From Anaerolineales bacterium (GTDB taxonomy: Bacteria > Chloroflexota > Anaerolineae > Anaerolineales > UBA11858), in the NCBI GenBank assembly GCA_028278545.1, contig JANQED010000120.1:222219-286218 (forward strand): a stretch of DNA of 64,000 nucleotides, in the 5' to 3' direction. Positions within the stretch are counted from its first letter, which is position 1, and every line of letters begins with the position of its first letter. This document shows, piece by piece, positions 51,496 to 61,139 of the stretch. A program made the translations under genes and the position numbers. The notes under the pieces are model-generated. The model was not told where the DNA came from. It did no database searches and worked only from the letters and a program-made list of their open reading frames with translations.

Positions 51496-52977
51496 GTGGA
51501 ACATAACGTAAAAAGGGAAAGGGTCATTGGGGGAATCTCTTGGCACGGAGCTCTTGCGATCCTGGAAAAAATAACCAGATTCTTGACTGGCATCATAGTA
51601 GCGCGGATTTTGGGTCCCGAGCCATTTGGTATTTTTGCCTTTGGGATTTTAGCACTTAGTTTGCCGTCAGACCTTCTCCGGTCACCGATTGGAGAGGCTA
51701 TCATAAACAGGCAAGAGGAGCGGGAATCTAGTTATCATTTGGCATGGACTGTGAAATTGTATCGTTTGCTTGTAGCAGTCATTGTGTTTTTTCTGGCCCC
51801 ATTCATCGCCGATTTTTTTGGGCAAGCAGAGGTATTGAATGTCACAAGATGGCTGGTGTTGGGGTATATACTTGCCACATTAGAAAGTCCATACTTTTTG
51901 AGGGCCCAGAGGAAATTAAAATTTAAGAGAATAGCAATTTATGCTCATATTATTCTGTTCGGAGAAGTATTTTTTCAACTTATAGGTGCGGTTGTTTTTA
52001 GGAATGAATACGCTTTAGTAACGGGGTATTTGATAAATGGTTTCCTTACTTTTCTTCTCAGTTATTTGATTTTCCCTGTACGTCCAAGAATATATTTCAA
52101 CTTTCGTGAGTTCGTTGAACTATTGGGTTTCGGTAAATGGGTTTGGCTGGACAGGGTTGCTGGGTCAATTTCTAATAATTCGGTAAATGCAATCATCGGA
52201 AAGTTGCTGGATACCGCGTCGGTGGGGCTATACTCGAAAACTCATAGCCTCGCAGTGACTCCATTGAAATTAATCAAACGAGCTTTGAGCCCTGTTCTTT
52301 TTCCGACATTTTCAGCCATGCATCGTGACAAAGATCGAATGAGCCGCTATATTCAGAATTTAGTCGCTGCCTACATTGTTATTGGGGTCGTTGTTGCAGG
52401 TGTTATGTTTAACTTGACAGAAGATATTGTGATCCTATTATTGGGGGATGAGTGGGCAGGAATAATCCCGATGATCAAAGCGTTTTTGCCCGTTTTTCTT
52501 TTTTATGGAACGCTTACGATATTCAGTCCGGCGGCTTTTAAAGGTTATGGATTGCCAAAAATCAGTACAAGTATCAAAATTGCTAACGCATTTTTCATGA
52601 TCGCATTTACCTATTTAGGTATTCGTTTATATGGCTCTGTCGGTATCGTCTACGGGTTGAGCCTGGCTTTAACATTAGATACATTATTGATGGTGATTTT
52701 TTTGCATCGATTGCGCATTGTGAATATCGGATTTTTTGTGAAGGTCTATGGAATTTCTTCGATTGTTTTAGCAATAAGCTTAATTATGACTCCCCTGGGA
52801 TTAGATCTTCTACAGCTTCAATATGAAGCGTCAATTACCGGTAGTATCTTGAGGTTATTCGCGGTACTGGTTTTTTATTTTATGGTTGCTTTAGTGCTCA
52901 CGCTCATTGGGCCTTTCAAGGAAATAAGGGATCAGTTTGTCCGGTACAGCAAGTCCCAGTTATCCTTAAAAGTGTGA
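51496..52977 (+). CDS. Wzx-like oligosaccharide flippase
   Basis: A 493-residue membrane protein of the MVF/polysaccharide-synthase (Wzx) family with about 12-14 helices, starting at GTG. Family signs are the amphipathic N-terminus GGISWHGALAILEKITRF, the RILGPEPFGIFAFGI turn near residue 36, FGKWVWLDRVAGSISNN near 214, and KRALSPVLFPTFSAMHRDK near 258. It should flip undecaprenyl-linked repeat units across the membrane. The gene is clearly more A/T-rich than those before 46 kb. It follows the Wzz-like gene by 57 bases. Confidence 0.93.
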   Translation: MEHNVKRERVIGGISWHGALAILEKITRFLTGIIVARILGPEPFGIFAFGILALSLPSDLLRSPIGEAIINRQEERESSYHLAWTVKLYRLLVAVIVFFLAPFIADFFGQAEVLNVTRWLVLGYILATLESPYFLRAQRKLKFKRIAIYAHIILFGEVFFQLIGAVVFRNEYALVTGYLINGFLTFLLSYLIFPVRPRIYFNFREFVELLGFGKWVWLDRVAGSISNNSVNAIIGKLLDTASVGLYSKTHSLAVTPLKLIKRALSPVLFPTFSAMHRDKDRMSRYIQNLVAAYIVIGVVVAGVMFNLTEDIVILLLGDEWAGIIPMIKAFLPVFLFYGTLTIFSPAAFKGYGLPKISTSIKIANAFFMIAFTYLGIRLYGSVGIVYGLSLALTLDTLLMVIFLHRLRIVNIGFFVKVYGISSIVLAISLIMTPLGLDLLQLQYEASITGSILRLFAVLVFYFMVALVLTLIGPFKEIRDQFVRYSKSQLSLKV

Positions 52978-53116
52978 CATGATCTGTTTGCAGTTGTGGT
53001 ATGAGAAGATGATCGCCGATGTTCAAATAGTCTAAACCAAAGTTGGGATCATTAAAATGTATGTCGAAGAAAGGTTTGTCGATTTATGATTGGGTGGAAA
53101 ACCCCATAAGCATACA

Positions 53117-53809
53117 ATGATACTTTCTCATAGGTATAAGTTCATATTTCTCAAAACAATCAAGGCCGCGGGCACTTCAATAGAGATTGCCCTGTCCAAA
53201 TATTGTGATGCCAATGCTATTATCACCCCGATTTCAGATGAAGATGAAAAAACAAGAAGACATCTAGGGTACCCAGGGCCTCAGAATTACCAATCCCCAA
53301 TTTGTGATTATAAAATGCGAGACATTTTCAAGTTGCTTACAAGGGGAAAAAGGAAGGCGAGATTTTATAACCACATATCCGCCAAGGATGTTAGAACTCT
53401 GATAGGCGAACAGTTGTGGGATAGCTTTTTCAAATTTTGCGTTGTGAGAAATCCTTGGGATCGCGTAATCTCTTTATACTACTGGCTTCATAAATCAGAG
53501 CCTCGTCCGTCTATTTCGGAGTTTATTCAATCGAAAAAGTTGTTGCGTCTCAAGCATCGAGGTTTTGACCTGTATTCCTTAGATGGACATATTGCAGTTG
53601 ACAAAGTTTGTCGATTTGAGAGACTTGAGGATGATTTGGAAGAAGTTCGAATCCAATTGGGCATTCCTGAGATACTGGTACTTCCAAGAGTAAAATCAAA
53701 ATACAGAAAAGATAGAAGGAGTTATGTAAGTATTCTTGGTGAAGAAGATAAGAACATAATTGCTGAGCTATTCAGTGATGAGATTGCCCTTTTCGGCTAT
53801 GAATTCTAA
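53117..53809 (+). CDS. Carbohydrate sulfotransferase-like protein 1
   Basis: A 230-residue sulfotransferase of the Sulfotransfer_2 type, which moves sulfate from PAPS to a sugar. I chose ATG 53117, giving MILSHRYKFIFLKTIKAAGT; TTG 53090 would extend it. The 5'-phosphosulfate loop is KTIKAAGTSIE near residue 15, and the 3'-phosphate loop is CVVRNPWDRVISLYYWL near 110. Both PAPS elements are present. It is the first of five sulfotransferase-like genes in the locus and is A/T-rich. Confidence 0.9.
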   Translation: MILSHRYKFIFLKTIKAAGTSIEIALSKYCDANAIITPISDEDEKTRRHLGYPGPQNYQSPICDYKMRDIFKLLTRGKRKARFYNHISAKDVRTLIGEQLWDSFFKFCVVRNPWDRVISLYYWLHKSEPRPSISEFIQSKKLLRLKHRGFDLYSLDGHIAVDKVCRFERLEDDLEEVRIQLGIPEILVLPRVKSKYRKDRRSYVSILGEEDKNIIAELFSDEIALFGYEF

Positions 53810-53927
53810 CATTCACATTGCATTGGTTAACACCTTTTAGCCAAGTGTTTTACCTGTTTAGAAATAGAGCGTTTATTTATAGCTGTTAGCAGTTCTTAGC
53901 GTTATTCGCTCTAGTCAGGGAGTGGCA

Positions 53928-54530
53928 ATGAAAACCAAAGTGTTCTGTGTAGGATTCCACAAAACTGGTACTAAAAGTCTTTCTGTTGCCTTAAGATCGT
54001 TGGGTTATCGAGTGACCGGGCCAAATGGGGTAAATGACCCAGATATTGAAAATAATGTGCTTTCAATGGCTTTTCAATTGGCTGAAAAATATGATGCCTT
54101 CCAAGACAATCCGTGGCCAATAATTTATAAGGAACTAGATGAACAATATCCAGGTAGCAAGTTTATTTTGATGCTAAGAGATCCAGAATCTTGGATAAAA
54201 AGCCAAGTTAAGCATTTCCATCGCAGGGAAACACCGATGCGAAAATGGATCTATGGCGCTGGATGCCCTGAAGGCAATGAAGATGTCTATATCAAACGAT
54301 TCAAAGATCATAATAAAGAAGTTGTTAACTACTTTAAAAATCGCCCGCAAGATTTGCTAGTAATGGATTTAGCAGAAGGTGATGGATGGGATAAACTATG
54401 TACCTTTTTGGGGGTCGATATTCCAAAAATTGCTTTTCCACATGCGAATAAGGCCAGTGCCCGAGAACGAAAAGAAATGCTTAGAAAGGCGAAAAACTTA
54501 TTTAGTCGTATAACAAGGCGATTTACATGA
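53928..54530 (+). CDS. Sulfotransferase-like protein 2
   Basis: A 200-residue P-loop sulfotransferase, related to the Sulfotransfer_4 group. ATG 53928 has GGGAG seven bases upstream. The 5' loop is VGFHKTGTKSLSVAL near residue 8, and the 3' loop is MLRDPESWIKSQVKHF near 86. The C-terminus is basic (KNLFSRITRRF). The two P-loop elements are conserved; the acceptor is unknown. It follows sulfotransferase 1 by about 120 bases of A/T-rich spacer. Confidence 0.88.
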   Translation: MKTKVFCVGFHKTGTKSLSVALRSLGYRVTGPNGVNDPDIENNVLSMAFQLAEKYDAFQDNPWPIIYKELDEQYPGSKFILMLRDPESWIKSQVKHFHRRETPMRKWIYGAGCPEGNEDVYIKRFKDHNKEVVNYFKNRPQDLLVMDLAEGDGWDKLCTFLGVDIPKIAFPHANKASARERKEMLRKAKNLFSRITRRFT

Positions 54531-54638
54531 CCGCTGATCCCCTGCACTCCATCGCAGCAGGTGAACTTGTTTTGGATATTAGGGCCTTAGCACTACGGAA
54601 GGCATGTTTTCGAAATCAGCAGTGATTAACAGGAGATT

Positions 54639-55769
54639 TTGTTGCGAATCTGTTTATTGTCTACTCATGCGCTCAGTTTAGATGGTTGGGGGAGGTATAC
54701 CGTTGAAGTTGTCCGTGGACTTCGAGAACTTGGGTATGAACCTGTTTTGATTACGGCAAGTGTAAGTGTCGATGAGGGTTTGTCTGAGATTGAGCATTAC
54801 CCAATCTTGCCTCCTCTTTTTGGGGGTCGCCGACTGACGACTTTGCGCATGTTGTGGAAGGTTCCTGCGGTAAAAAGCATCATTAATACATGTGATATTG
54901 TCCATTGTATTGTCGAAAAGTATGCGCCTCTTGCGGCCCTGTCTAAATCGGCCCAAACGCTATTCGTCTTGTCGGTTTTCGGAACCTGGGCCATCAAGCC
55001 GATAAAGCAGTCATTTTCATCGAATGTATTTCGATGGGCTTTCAGGAAATCCGATTTAATCCTTTCAATTAGTGATTACACTCGCCGCCGGATGCTTGCA
55101 CTCATGGATTTAGATCAAATTGTGGTGTTGCCAGGCGGTGTACATCCTGAGCGATTTACAGACGTTCCTGAAACCCAGTTGCCTGGCTGGGTGGGGAAGG
55201 AGCCTTATGTCCTTAGTGTGGGAGCCCTAAAGCCTCGCAAGGGGCAACATGTTGCTTTGGAGGCAGTGGCCATAGCCCGGGAGCAGATTCCAGACTTGCA
55301 TTATGTGATGGTCGGCAGTGTTGATGTCATGCCCGAATATGTTGATCGCTTGAAACAGCGCGCTGCTGATTTGGGGATATCAGATTTCGTCCATGCATTA
55401 GGACAATTGCCTCCCTATGGCAGTCTCGTCTCGTGGTATCAAAAGGCGACGGCATTCGTGCTTCCCTCGGTAAGCCAGGGAGATAGTTTCGAAGGATTAG
55501 GGTTTGTCTTTTTAGAGGCTGCTGCTGCGTCTACGGCGTCGATTGGCACACTGAATTGCGGCGCAGAGGAGGCGATCATTAATGGAGAAACCGGTTTTTT
55601 GGTGCCGCAATCGGATCCGGAAGCGCTGGCGGGGGCGATAACAACGATTGCTGAAGACGACCTGCTTCGGCAACAGATGGAAATCAAAGCTACAGAATAC
55701 GCGAACAAGCTTTCTTGGCAGCGGCTGGTTCAAAAGGTAGCTGCTCATTATACAAATCTTCTAAGTTAA
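54639..55769 (+). CDS. GT4 family glycosyltransferase
   Basis: A 376-residue GT4 enzyme starting with TTG (54639, or the next TTG at 54642, which is better spaced from AGGAG). It opens LRICLLSTHALSLDGWGRYT with the acceptor-side WGRYT loop. The donor domain has LSVGALKPRKGQHVALEAV near residue 190, DLHYVMVGSVDVMPEYV, and SQGDSFEGLGFVFLEA near 279 (EX7E). Its closest functional context is the sulfotransferase pair before it and another GT4 after it. Confidence 0.93.
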   Translation: MLRICLLSTHALSLDGWGRYTVEVVRGLRELGYEPVLITASVSVDEGLSEIEHYPILPPLFGGRRLTTLRMLWKVPAVKSIINTCDIVHCIVEKYAPLAALSKSAQTLFVLSVFGTWAIKPIKQSFSSNVFRWAFRKSDLILSISDYTRRRMLALMDLDQIVVLPGGVHPERFTDVPETQLPGWVGKEPYVLSVGALKPRKGQHVALEAVAIAREQIPDLHYVMVGSVDVMPEYVDRLKQRAADLGISDFVHALGQLPPYGSLVSWYQKATAFVLPSVSQGDSFEGLGFVFLEAAAASTASIGTLNCGAEEAIINGETGFLVPQSDPEALAGAITTIAEDDLLRQQMEIKATEYANKLSWQRLVQKVAAHYTNLLS

Positions 55770-55811
55770 CAGAAAGCTGATCGAAATATTCTTCTGACCG
55801 AGACGCGAAAA

Positions 55812-56996
55812 ATGAATGTGTTGATGATTAGCATAGGGGATGACATTTTACAAAAGCCTGTTGGTGATGTGATAGAACGGCACGTAGAATATGCAAAGAT
55901 AGCGGGGGGGGAAATTCACATGATTACTTATTCGCCGTATAAAAACAAAATAAAGCCTCAACATTTTGATAGTAAGTTTTTCATTTATCCTTCAGGCTCG
56001 AAGCGAAAAATTATCTATCCTTTTGATGCTTATAAAATTGCCAAAAAGTTAATTCAAGACAATAGATTTGACATAATTTACACGCAAGACCCTTTTGGAA
56101 CCGCATTTGCAGGCAGCTTGTTGAGGAAACGATTCAAAACCCCCTTGATAATTGGTAATCACTCCAATTTTATTGATAACGAATTGTGGATAAGCGAAAA
56201 GCCTTTGTTGTTTAACATTCTTAATATATTGGCAAAATATCTGTTGCACAATGCTGATGCCTGGCGTGTTCTCAATGATAGTGAGCGACAAGAATATCTT
56301 CGCCTCGGTATTCCCGCAGATAAAATCTGGGTTCTCAATACCCCCTGCTACCCAGAAAGGTTTGCAGCCCAGGTGAGCGCTCGTGCTCTTGGCGAATTGC
56401 GAGATCGTTTGGGAATACCTGGCCGTTCCCCTGTGTTGTTGTGGGTGGGCAGACCAGTAAAATTTAAGCGGATTCCTGTTCTCTTTGAGGCCTTCAAAGA
56501 AGTATTGGATAGTTTTCCAGATGCATACCTTGTAATGATTGGAGATAAAAAGGTTCAGCAAGAAGATTTACAGGGAGAACTGAAAAAGTGTAATATACGA
56601 GAACGAGTAATTTGGATTACAGAGGGGGTTTCACACACTGAGTTACCAGGATATTATCAGCTGGGTACGGTATATGCTCACACATCCCATTTTGAAGGTT
56701 TTGGCAAAGTTATGGTAGAGGCCTCTGCCTCTGGGCTTCCGGTGGTGGCGACAGATTCTGCTGGAGCAAGACGGATCGTAAAAGATGGCGAGACGGGATA
56801 TATTGTCCCCATTGATGATGTGGCCGCCTTTGCCGACCGTGTTAGTAAGCTCTTTGCCGATTCTCAACTGGCTCATCGGTTTGGGCAAAATGGAAGGTCA
56901 CATGTTTTGGAGGCTTTTGGTCATCACAATACGATAAACGATATTGTCAAAATGTGGCATCAAGTGGCCAAAAGAGGCAGGATGGTGACGGCGTAA
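55812..56996 (+). CDS. GT4 family glycosyltransferase
   Basis: A 394-residue GT4 enzyme with ATG start. The N-terminal domain shows MNVLMISIGDDILQKPVGD and IIYTQDPFGTAFAGSLL near residue 90. The donor domain has LLWVGRPVKFKRIPVLFEAF near 212, LVMIGDKKVQQEDL, and SHFEGFGKVMVEASASGL near 295. The motif set is complete, so it should be active. It is followed in opposite orientation by a sulfotransferase-like gene, nine bases after the stop. Confidence 0.92.
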   Translation: MNVLMISIGDDILQKPVGDVIERHVEYAKIAGGEIHMITYSPYKNKIKPQHFDSKFFIYPSGSKRKIIYPFDAYKIAKKLIQDNRFDIIYTQDPFGTAFAGSLLRKRFKTPLIIGNHSNFIDNELWISEKPLLFNILNILAKYLLHNADAWRVLNDSERQEYLRLGIPADKIWVLNTPCYPERFAAQVSARALGELRDRLGIPGRSPVLLWVGRPVKFKRIPVLFEAFKEVLDSFPDAYLVMIGDKKVQQEDLQGELKKCNIRERVIWITEGVSHTELPGYYQLGTVYAHTSHFEGFGKVMVEASASGLPVVATDSAGARRIVKDGETGYIVPIDDVAAFADRVSKLFADSQLAHRFGQNGRSHVLEAFGHHNTINDIVKMWHQVAKRGRMVTA

Positions 56997-57005
56997 CACA
57001 CCGCT

Positions 57006-57755
57006 TCATCCGTTAGGGGTTGGAGTGTCGGACGGCAAACTTTGGTTGAGTTTTCCAGCAATGATCTGGTTTTTATTTTGCTCAAATAGTCTCTCTATAT
57101 GATAAATAGTTGAGTATAGGTGTTGTGGCAGGATCTTTGGCTTGGGGGTGACTTGTTTTATGATAAGGTCGCGGCTTTTTATGAGGTCAATAGTCTTTAG
57201 ACCCGTAAACTTTGAAACACTGTCTTTCCATTCGTTCTTTTGGGGATTGCATACGTCTGAAAAATCAACAATAATTCCGCCATAAATGTGAAGTTGTAGC
57301 CAGGCAGTCATGTAAACATTCGTATAGGTATCAGCCAATTTTTTATAGTCCCAACCAAATTTGGCGTGCCGGCTCAAAGCAAAGTCCTCAAAACTTCTAT
57401 ATGAAACAATGACTTTCGGATGAATGCCTACTTGGGTGAAATAGGGAACGAGCCAGACTAGCGTAGATGATTTCGCATATTTTACTGTTTTGAATTTTCT
57501 GAGATTATCTTTGAATTTGCTTTCCAAGAAGGAAATTCCAAATACCTTCTGGGGGAGGATAGAATCTTTTAGTTTTGATATTCGGCTAAGATGTTTGTAG
57601 CATATATGGCACAAAGGATGCTCCATGCTTCCTTTGATGTGGTCCCATTCAACTTGAGTATCCAAGCCAAAATTGCCTCCACTCATGGCAATAATTGCAG
57701 CTAATAAACTCGATCCAGAACGACCCGTGCCTACTATGCAATAGAGATTGTTCAT
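57006..57755 (-). CDS. Sulfotransferase-like protein 3 (opposite strand)
   Basis: A 249-residue P-loop protein on the minus strand inside an otherwise plus-strand locus. The 5' loop YCIVGTGRSGSSLLAAII (residues 5-22) is a clear PAPS-type GTGRSGSS motif, and KVIVSYRSFEDFALSRHAKF near residue 118 is in the position of the 3' loop (RDPRD... S). A His-Cys cluster HPLCHICYKH near 46 is unusual. The ATG at 57755 is convincing. It would be a sulfotransferase or a related P-loop transferase; base composition matches its A/T-rich neighbours. Confidence 0.78.
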   Translation of the reverse strand: MNNLYCIVGTGRSGSSLLAAIIAMSGGNFGLDTQVEWDHIKGSMEHPLCHICYKHLSRISKLKDSILPQKVFGISFLESKFKDNLRKFKTVKYAKSSTLVWLVPYFTQVGIHPKVIVSYRSFEDFALSRHAKFGWDYKKLADTYTNVYMTAWLQLHIYGGIIVDFSDVCNPQKNEWKDSVSKFTGLKTIDLIKSRDLIIKQVTPKPKILPQHLYSTIYHIERLFEQNKNQIIAGKLNQSLPSDTPTPNG

Positions 57756-57916
57756 GATGTCTCCGCAGTATGGTTTTCAGAAAAAGCCATTGTTGAATAG
57801 ATTATAAACAAAAATTTATACCCGTGGGCTCAAAAGTTGGCGGTCAGTAGTTATGTGTCTTTGCCAAATATTGCTTCATGTTTTGGATTCTGCTCTTTTG
57901 AAGGCTTTTGCTTCTG

Positions 57917-59005
57917 ATGCGTTTGCTGGTTTTTAATATGGAAATGAATATCAACGGACGAAGGGGATTTATCGTTCGTTGGGTCGAAGCCCTGGCAAAA
58001 ATGACCGATCACGTTTATGTCATTACCATGAGCAAGTCCGCTTTGATGCTTGCCCCCAACATTTCTGTTTTGTCAATGGGTAAGGAGAGGGGCTACAGCA
58101 AGATTCGCCGCGCGTTGGAGTTTTATCGACATCTCTTTAGGATTCTAAGGAATGAATCTATTGACGCTGCTTTCGTCCACATGATCCCCATCTTTGCGGT
58201 CATGGCTGCTCCTGTTTTGCGGGCATTGGGTGTACCTGTGGTTACTTGGTTTGCGCATAGAGAGGTGACTTTTATCTTGAGGTTGGCTCACTTCTTGTCA
58301 AGCAAGATGGTCTCTATAAATCCAGCTTCCTATCCACATCATCAGGACAAGCTTATTTGCTTGGGGCACGGCATTGATACCGAGCTGTTTTCACCAGAAG
58401 ATGATGAAGATGGGCATAATGTCCCAATGCTTCTTTCGGTTGGCCGTTTATCGCCGATAAAGAATTTAGAAACTCTAGTTGCTGCAGCATCTCTCTTGCG
58501 TGATAGAGGGTACAAGTTTAGCTGTGTGGTGGTTGGTGATGCCCCGGAACGTGATTCCAAATACGCCAAAGCGCTTAGGCAGCAGGTGCGCGACCTGGGA
58601 TTGCACAATGTTATTAAGTTTGTGGGTGAAGTGCCGAACGATGATGTGGTTCAATGGTATCGGCGCTGTTTTGCCCATATTAACTGTTCTCCTGCAGAGC
58701 ATTCCTTAGACAAAGCAGTATTAGAGGCCTTGTCATGTGAGAGATTAAGCTTAACTTCCACATTGGGTTTTCAGGAAACCTTTGGGGAGGCAGAACTCTT
58801 ATTGTTGTTTCGGCAGGGGAATCACGATGAATTGGCGAATAAGCTCGAAAACCTGATCACCATACCTGCTCAGACTAGGAAGGAAATCAGCGCAAAGTTA
58901 AGAGAGCGGGTAGTTCAACAGCACAGCTTGACTCAGTTGGCTTCTCGATTGACCCAATTGCTTCGTGGGTTAAGAGCTGGGGCTGCAGTTGTGAATGAAA
59001 TATGA
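57917..59005 (+). CDS. GT4 family glycosyltransferase
   Basis: A 362-residue GT4 enzyme. I chose ATG 57917 (MRLLVFNMEMNINGRRGFIV); a TTG nine bases earlier is also possible. The acceptor-side loop is GRRGFIVRWVEAL. The donor domain has LLSVGRLSPIKNLETLVAAA near residue 175, VVVGDAPERDSKYAKAL near 205 and SPAEHSLDKAVLEAL near 256, an EX7E variant in which the first acidic residue context is altered. It is separated from sulfotransferase 3 by a divergent gap of about 160 bases. Confidence 0.92.
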   Translation: MRLLVFNMEMNINGRRGFIVRWVEALAKMTDHVYVITMSKSALMLAPNISVLSMGKERGYSKIRRALEFYRHLFRILRNESIDAAFVHMIPIFAVMAAPVLRALGVPVVTWFAHREVTFILRLAHFLSSKMVSINPASYPHHQDKLICLGHGIDTELFSPEDDEDGHNVPMLLSVGRLSPIKNLETLVAAASLLRDRGYKFSCVVVGDAPERDSKYAKALRQQVRDLGLHNVIKFVGEVPNDDVVQWYRRCFAHINCSPAEHSLDKAVLEALSCERLSLTSTLGFQETFGEAELLLLFRQGNHDELANKLENLITIPAQTRKEISAKLRERVVQQHSLTQLASRLTQLLRGLRAGAAVVNEI

Positions 59006-59088
59006 GCAGATTGGGATAATCTCTTTGGGGAGTTGTTTGACAAAACGGAAGAGCTTTCTTCTCGACTATGTTTTGTCTGTCCTAAAAC

Positions 59089-60309
59089 ATGAAACTCATT
59101 TACCTTTCAAACGCTCGTCTGCCCACCGAACGGGCTCATGGATACCAGATCATGAAAATGTGTGAAGCCTTTTCCGGCTTGGGGATTGAGGTCACCTTGA
59201 CACATCCATTCCGTGTACAGCCACCAAGAATGACAAATGCAGGTGATGTGTTTTCATACTATGGCGTTAGGCCAATTTTCAGGTTAAAAAAGCTTCCTTC
59301 TTTGGACTTTCGAAGGCTTCGATTTCGCCGCTCCCAGCGTTTATGGTTTCTCATTCAGGCTATTTCCAATGCATTAGCGAACTTCCTTTTTTCAATCCGG
59401 AGGTGGAGAGATACGGACACTATTTTTTATACCCGGGATAAGTTCATCCAATCTTTGCTCTTGTTGTTTCGTCCGCTGATTTCTGGGAAGTTGGTTTTTG
59501 AGCTCCACAAGCAGTCTCGAGTTATAGACAACCGCATTATTGGTTATCTGTACACCCAACTGGATTTGATCGCTGTGCTCACTCGCCAACAACATAGATT
59601 TTTGTTACGCAGGAGAATACCCGAAGGGAGGATTTTGGTTGCCCCTGACGCTGTTGATCTAGGCAAATTCGATATCGTGGATACCAAACAAGAGTACCGT
59701 GCCCGACTACATCTGCCAGCGGATCGCAAAATTATTGGATATCTTGGTCGTTTTCAAACCATGGATCAAGAAAAGGGGATACCTGCTTTAGTAGAGGCCA
59801 TGCAGTATATCCAGCGACGTATACCAGACAATACGCCGTTGTTGGTATGTGTAGGCGGGCCTTTAGATAGGGTCCCCTACTATCTTGAGATAGCTGACAA
59901 ATTTGCTGTCCGGGAAAGCAATCTCCGCTTCATCGATCGCGTGCCCAACGCGGATGTACCCATGTGGATAAAAAGTTTCGATGTTGCCACATTGCCTTTT
60001 CCCCATACCTCGCATTATGCCTACCACATGTCGCCCATGAAACTTTTTGAGTATATGGCCTCCAAAGTTCCCATTGTGGCCAGTGATTTACCTTCCCTAA
60101 AAGAAGTGCTGACTCACGAAGGGAATGCCTGGTTGGTAGATTCGGAGAGTCCCGAGGCATTGGCCGAGGGGATTGAAAAAATCCTCCTAGATGAACGATT
60201 ATCGAGCCGATTGGCTGCCCAGGCCTTCCGGGACGTGAAGCAATATACTTGGGATCTGCGTGCCGTTAAGATCATCGACAAGCTTGCATTTTCTTCCGTA
60301 TCGGCTTAG
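59089..60309 (+). CDS. GT4 family glycosyltransferase
   Basis: A 406-residue GT4 enzyme starting MKLIYLSNARLPTERAHGYQ, with the ERAHGYQIMKM motif seen in several bacterial surface-glycan GT4 proteins. The donor domain has IIGYLGRFQTMDQEKGIPAL near residue 215 and ATLPFPHTSHYAYHMSPMKL near 302, then FEYMASKVPIVASDLPS. It follows the previous GT4 by about 80 bases and precedes two sulfotransferases by nine bases, pointing to one transcription unit. Confidence 0.92.
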   Translation: MKLIYLSNARLPTERAHGYQIMKMCEAFSGLGIEVTLTHPFRVQPPRMTNAGDVFSYYGVRPIFRLKKLPSLDFRRLRFRRSQRLWFLIQAISNALANFLFSIRRWRDTDTIFYTRDKFIQSLLLLFRPLISGKLVFELHKQSRVIDNRIIGYLYTQLDLIAVLTRQQHRFLLRRRIPEGRILVAPDAVDLGKFDIVDTKQEYRARLHLPADRKIIGYLGRFQTMDQEKGIPALVEAMQYIQRRIPDNTPLLVCVGGPLDRVPYYLEIADKFAVRESNLRFIDRVPNADVPMWIKSFDVATLPFPHTSHYAYHMSPMKLFEYMASKVPIVASDLPSLKEVLTHEGNAWLVDSESPEALAEGIEKILLDERLSSRLAAQAFRDVKQYTWDLRAVKIIDKLAFSSVSA

Positions 60310-60318
60310 CCTAAAGAC

Positions 60319-61131
60319 GTGATCCAACCAATATTCATTTTGGGCACTGCCCATTCTGGGACGACGATCTTCTATAATATGCTGGCCTTTCATCCTGATT
60401 TGGCCTGGTTTTCTCAATATTCACAACGTGATGGATCGATCCCGGGCAGGTTTTTTGTTCCTGGGGAGGCATTTATCAACAGGGGTCTTCGTTTTTTGTT
60501 CAAACATCAATGGCGGAAGAGCAGGGGATTCAGTCGCCATCTAATCCCCTCTCCTCGAGAAGCAGACAAGATTTGGGAGTATGTTCTGCCAGTTCAAAAG
60601 GACTCCTTGATCACAGATGGTATAAAGAAAAAGCTAAATTCTGCTGTGTTGCACGAGCTAAATCGTTGGCAGAAAGACGCCATTGTTTTCAAATTCCCCA
60701 GATTGTCAGAAGAAGTCCCGTTACTTCACGAGGTATTCCCACAATCTGTTTTCGTACACATCATCCGGGATGGCCGCGCGGTTGCATTGTCAAACAGACA
60801 TAAGTTCTTGAGATCAGAACCCGATCAAATGAAGGCTTTGTCACTTTCTGCGGATCATTGGAAGCGAGTCGTCGCCAAAATCCATCAAGAAAAGCTGGCT
60901 GGAATGAACATTTTTGAAATCAAATACGAAGAATTCTGCGTTGCCGTCCATAGCCACATTTCGAATTGTCTGAAATTGATTGGCTTAGATGAGCGGGGAA
61001 TGCCATGGGCTCGAATTCCCCTCGAGCTTATCCCAACCAATGATAAATGGATGGAGGGTTGTACGCGTGAGGAAAAAATCTTGCTGGACGATGTCCTAGG
61101 ATCTTCGCTGAGTGAGTTTGGATATCGATAA
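60319..61131 (+). CDS. Sulfotransferase-like protein 4
   Basis: A 270-residue sulfotransferase starting at GTG. The 5'-phosphosulfate loop is FILGTAHSGTTIFYNML (residues 6-22), and the 3'-phosphate loop is HIIRDGRAVALSNRHKFL near residue 150. A further WKRVVAKIHQEKL helix and a C-terminal tail complete the Sulfotransfer_3-like fold. It is nine bases after the GT4 gene and eight bases before sulfotransferase 5, so all three are probably co-translated. Confidence 0.9.
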   Translation: MIQPIFILGTAHSGTTIFYNMLAFHPDLAWFSQYSQRDGSIPGRFFVPGEAFINRGLRFLFKHQWRKSRGFSRHLIPSPREADKIWEYVLPVQKDSLITDGIKKKLNSAVLHELNRWQKDAIVFKFPRLSEEVPLLHEVFPQSVFVHIIRDGRAVALSNRHKFLRSEPDQMKALSLSADHWKRVVAKIHQEKLAGMNIFEIKYEEFCVAVHSHISNCLKLIGLDERGMPWARIPLELIPTNDKWMEGCTREEKILLDDVLGSSLSEFGYR

Positions 61132-61139
61132 CGCCAAAA

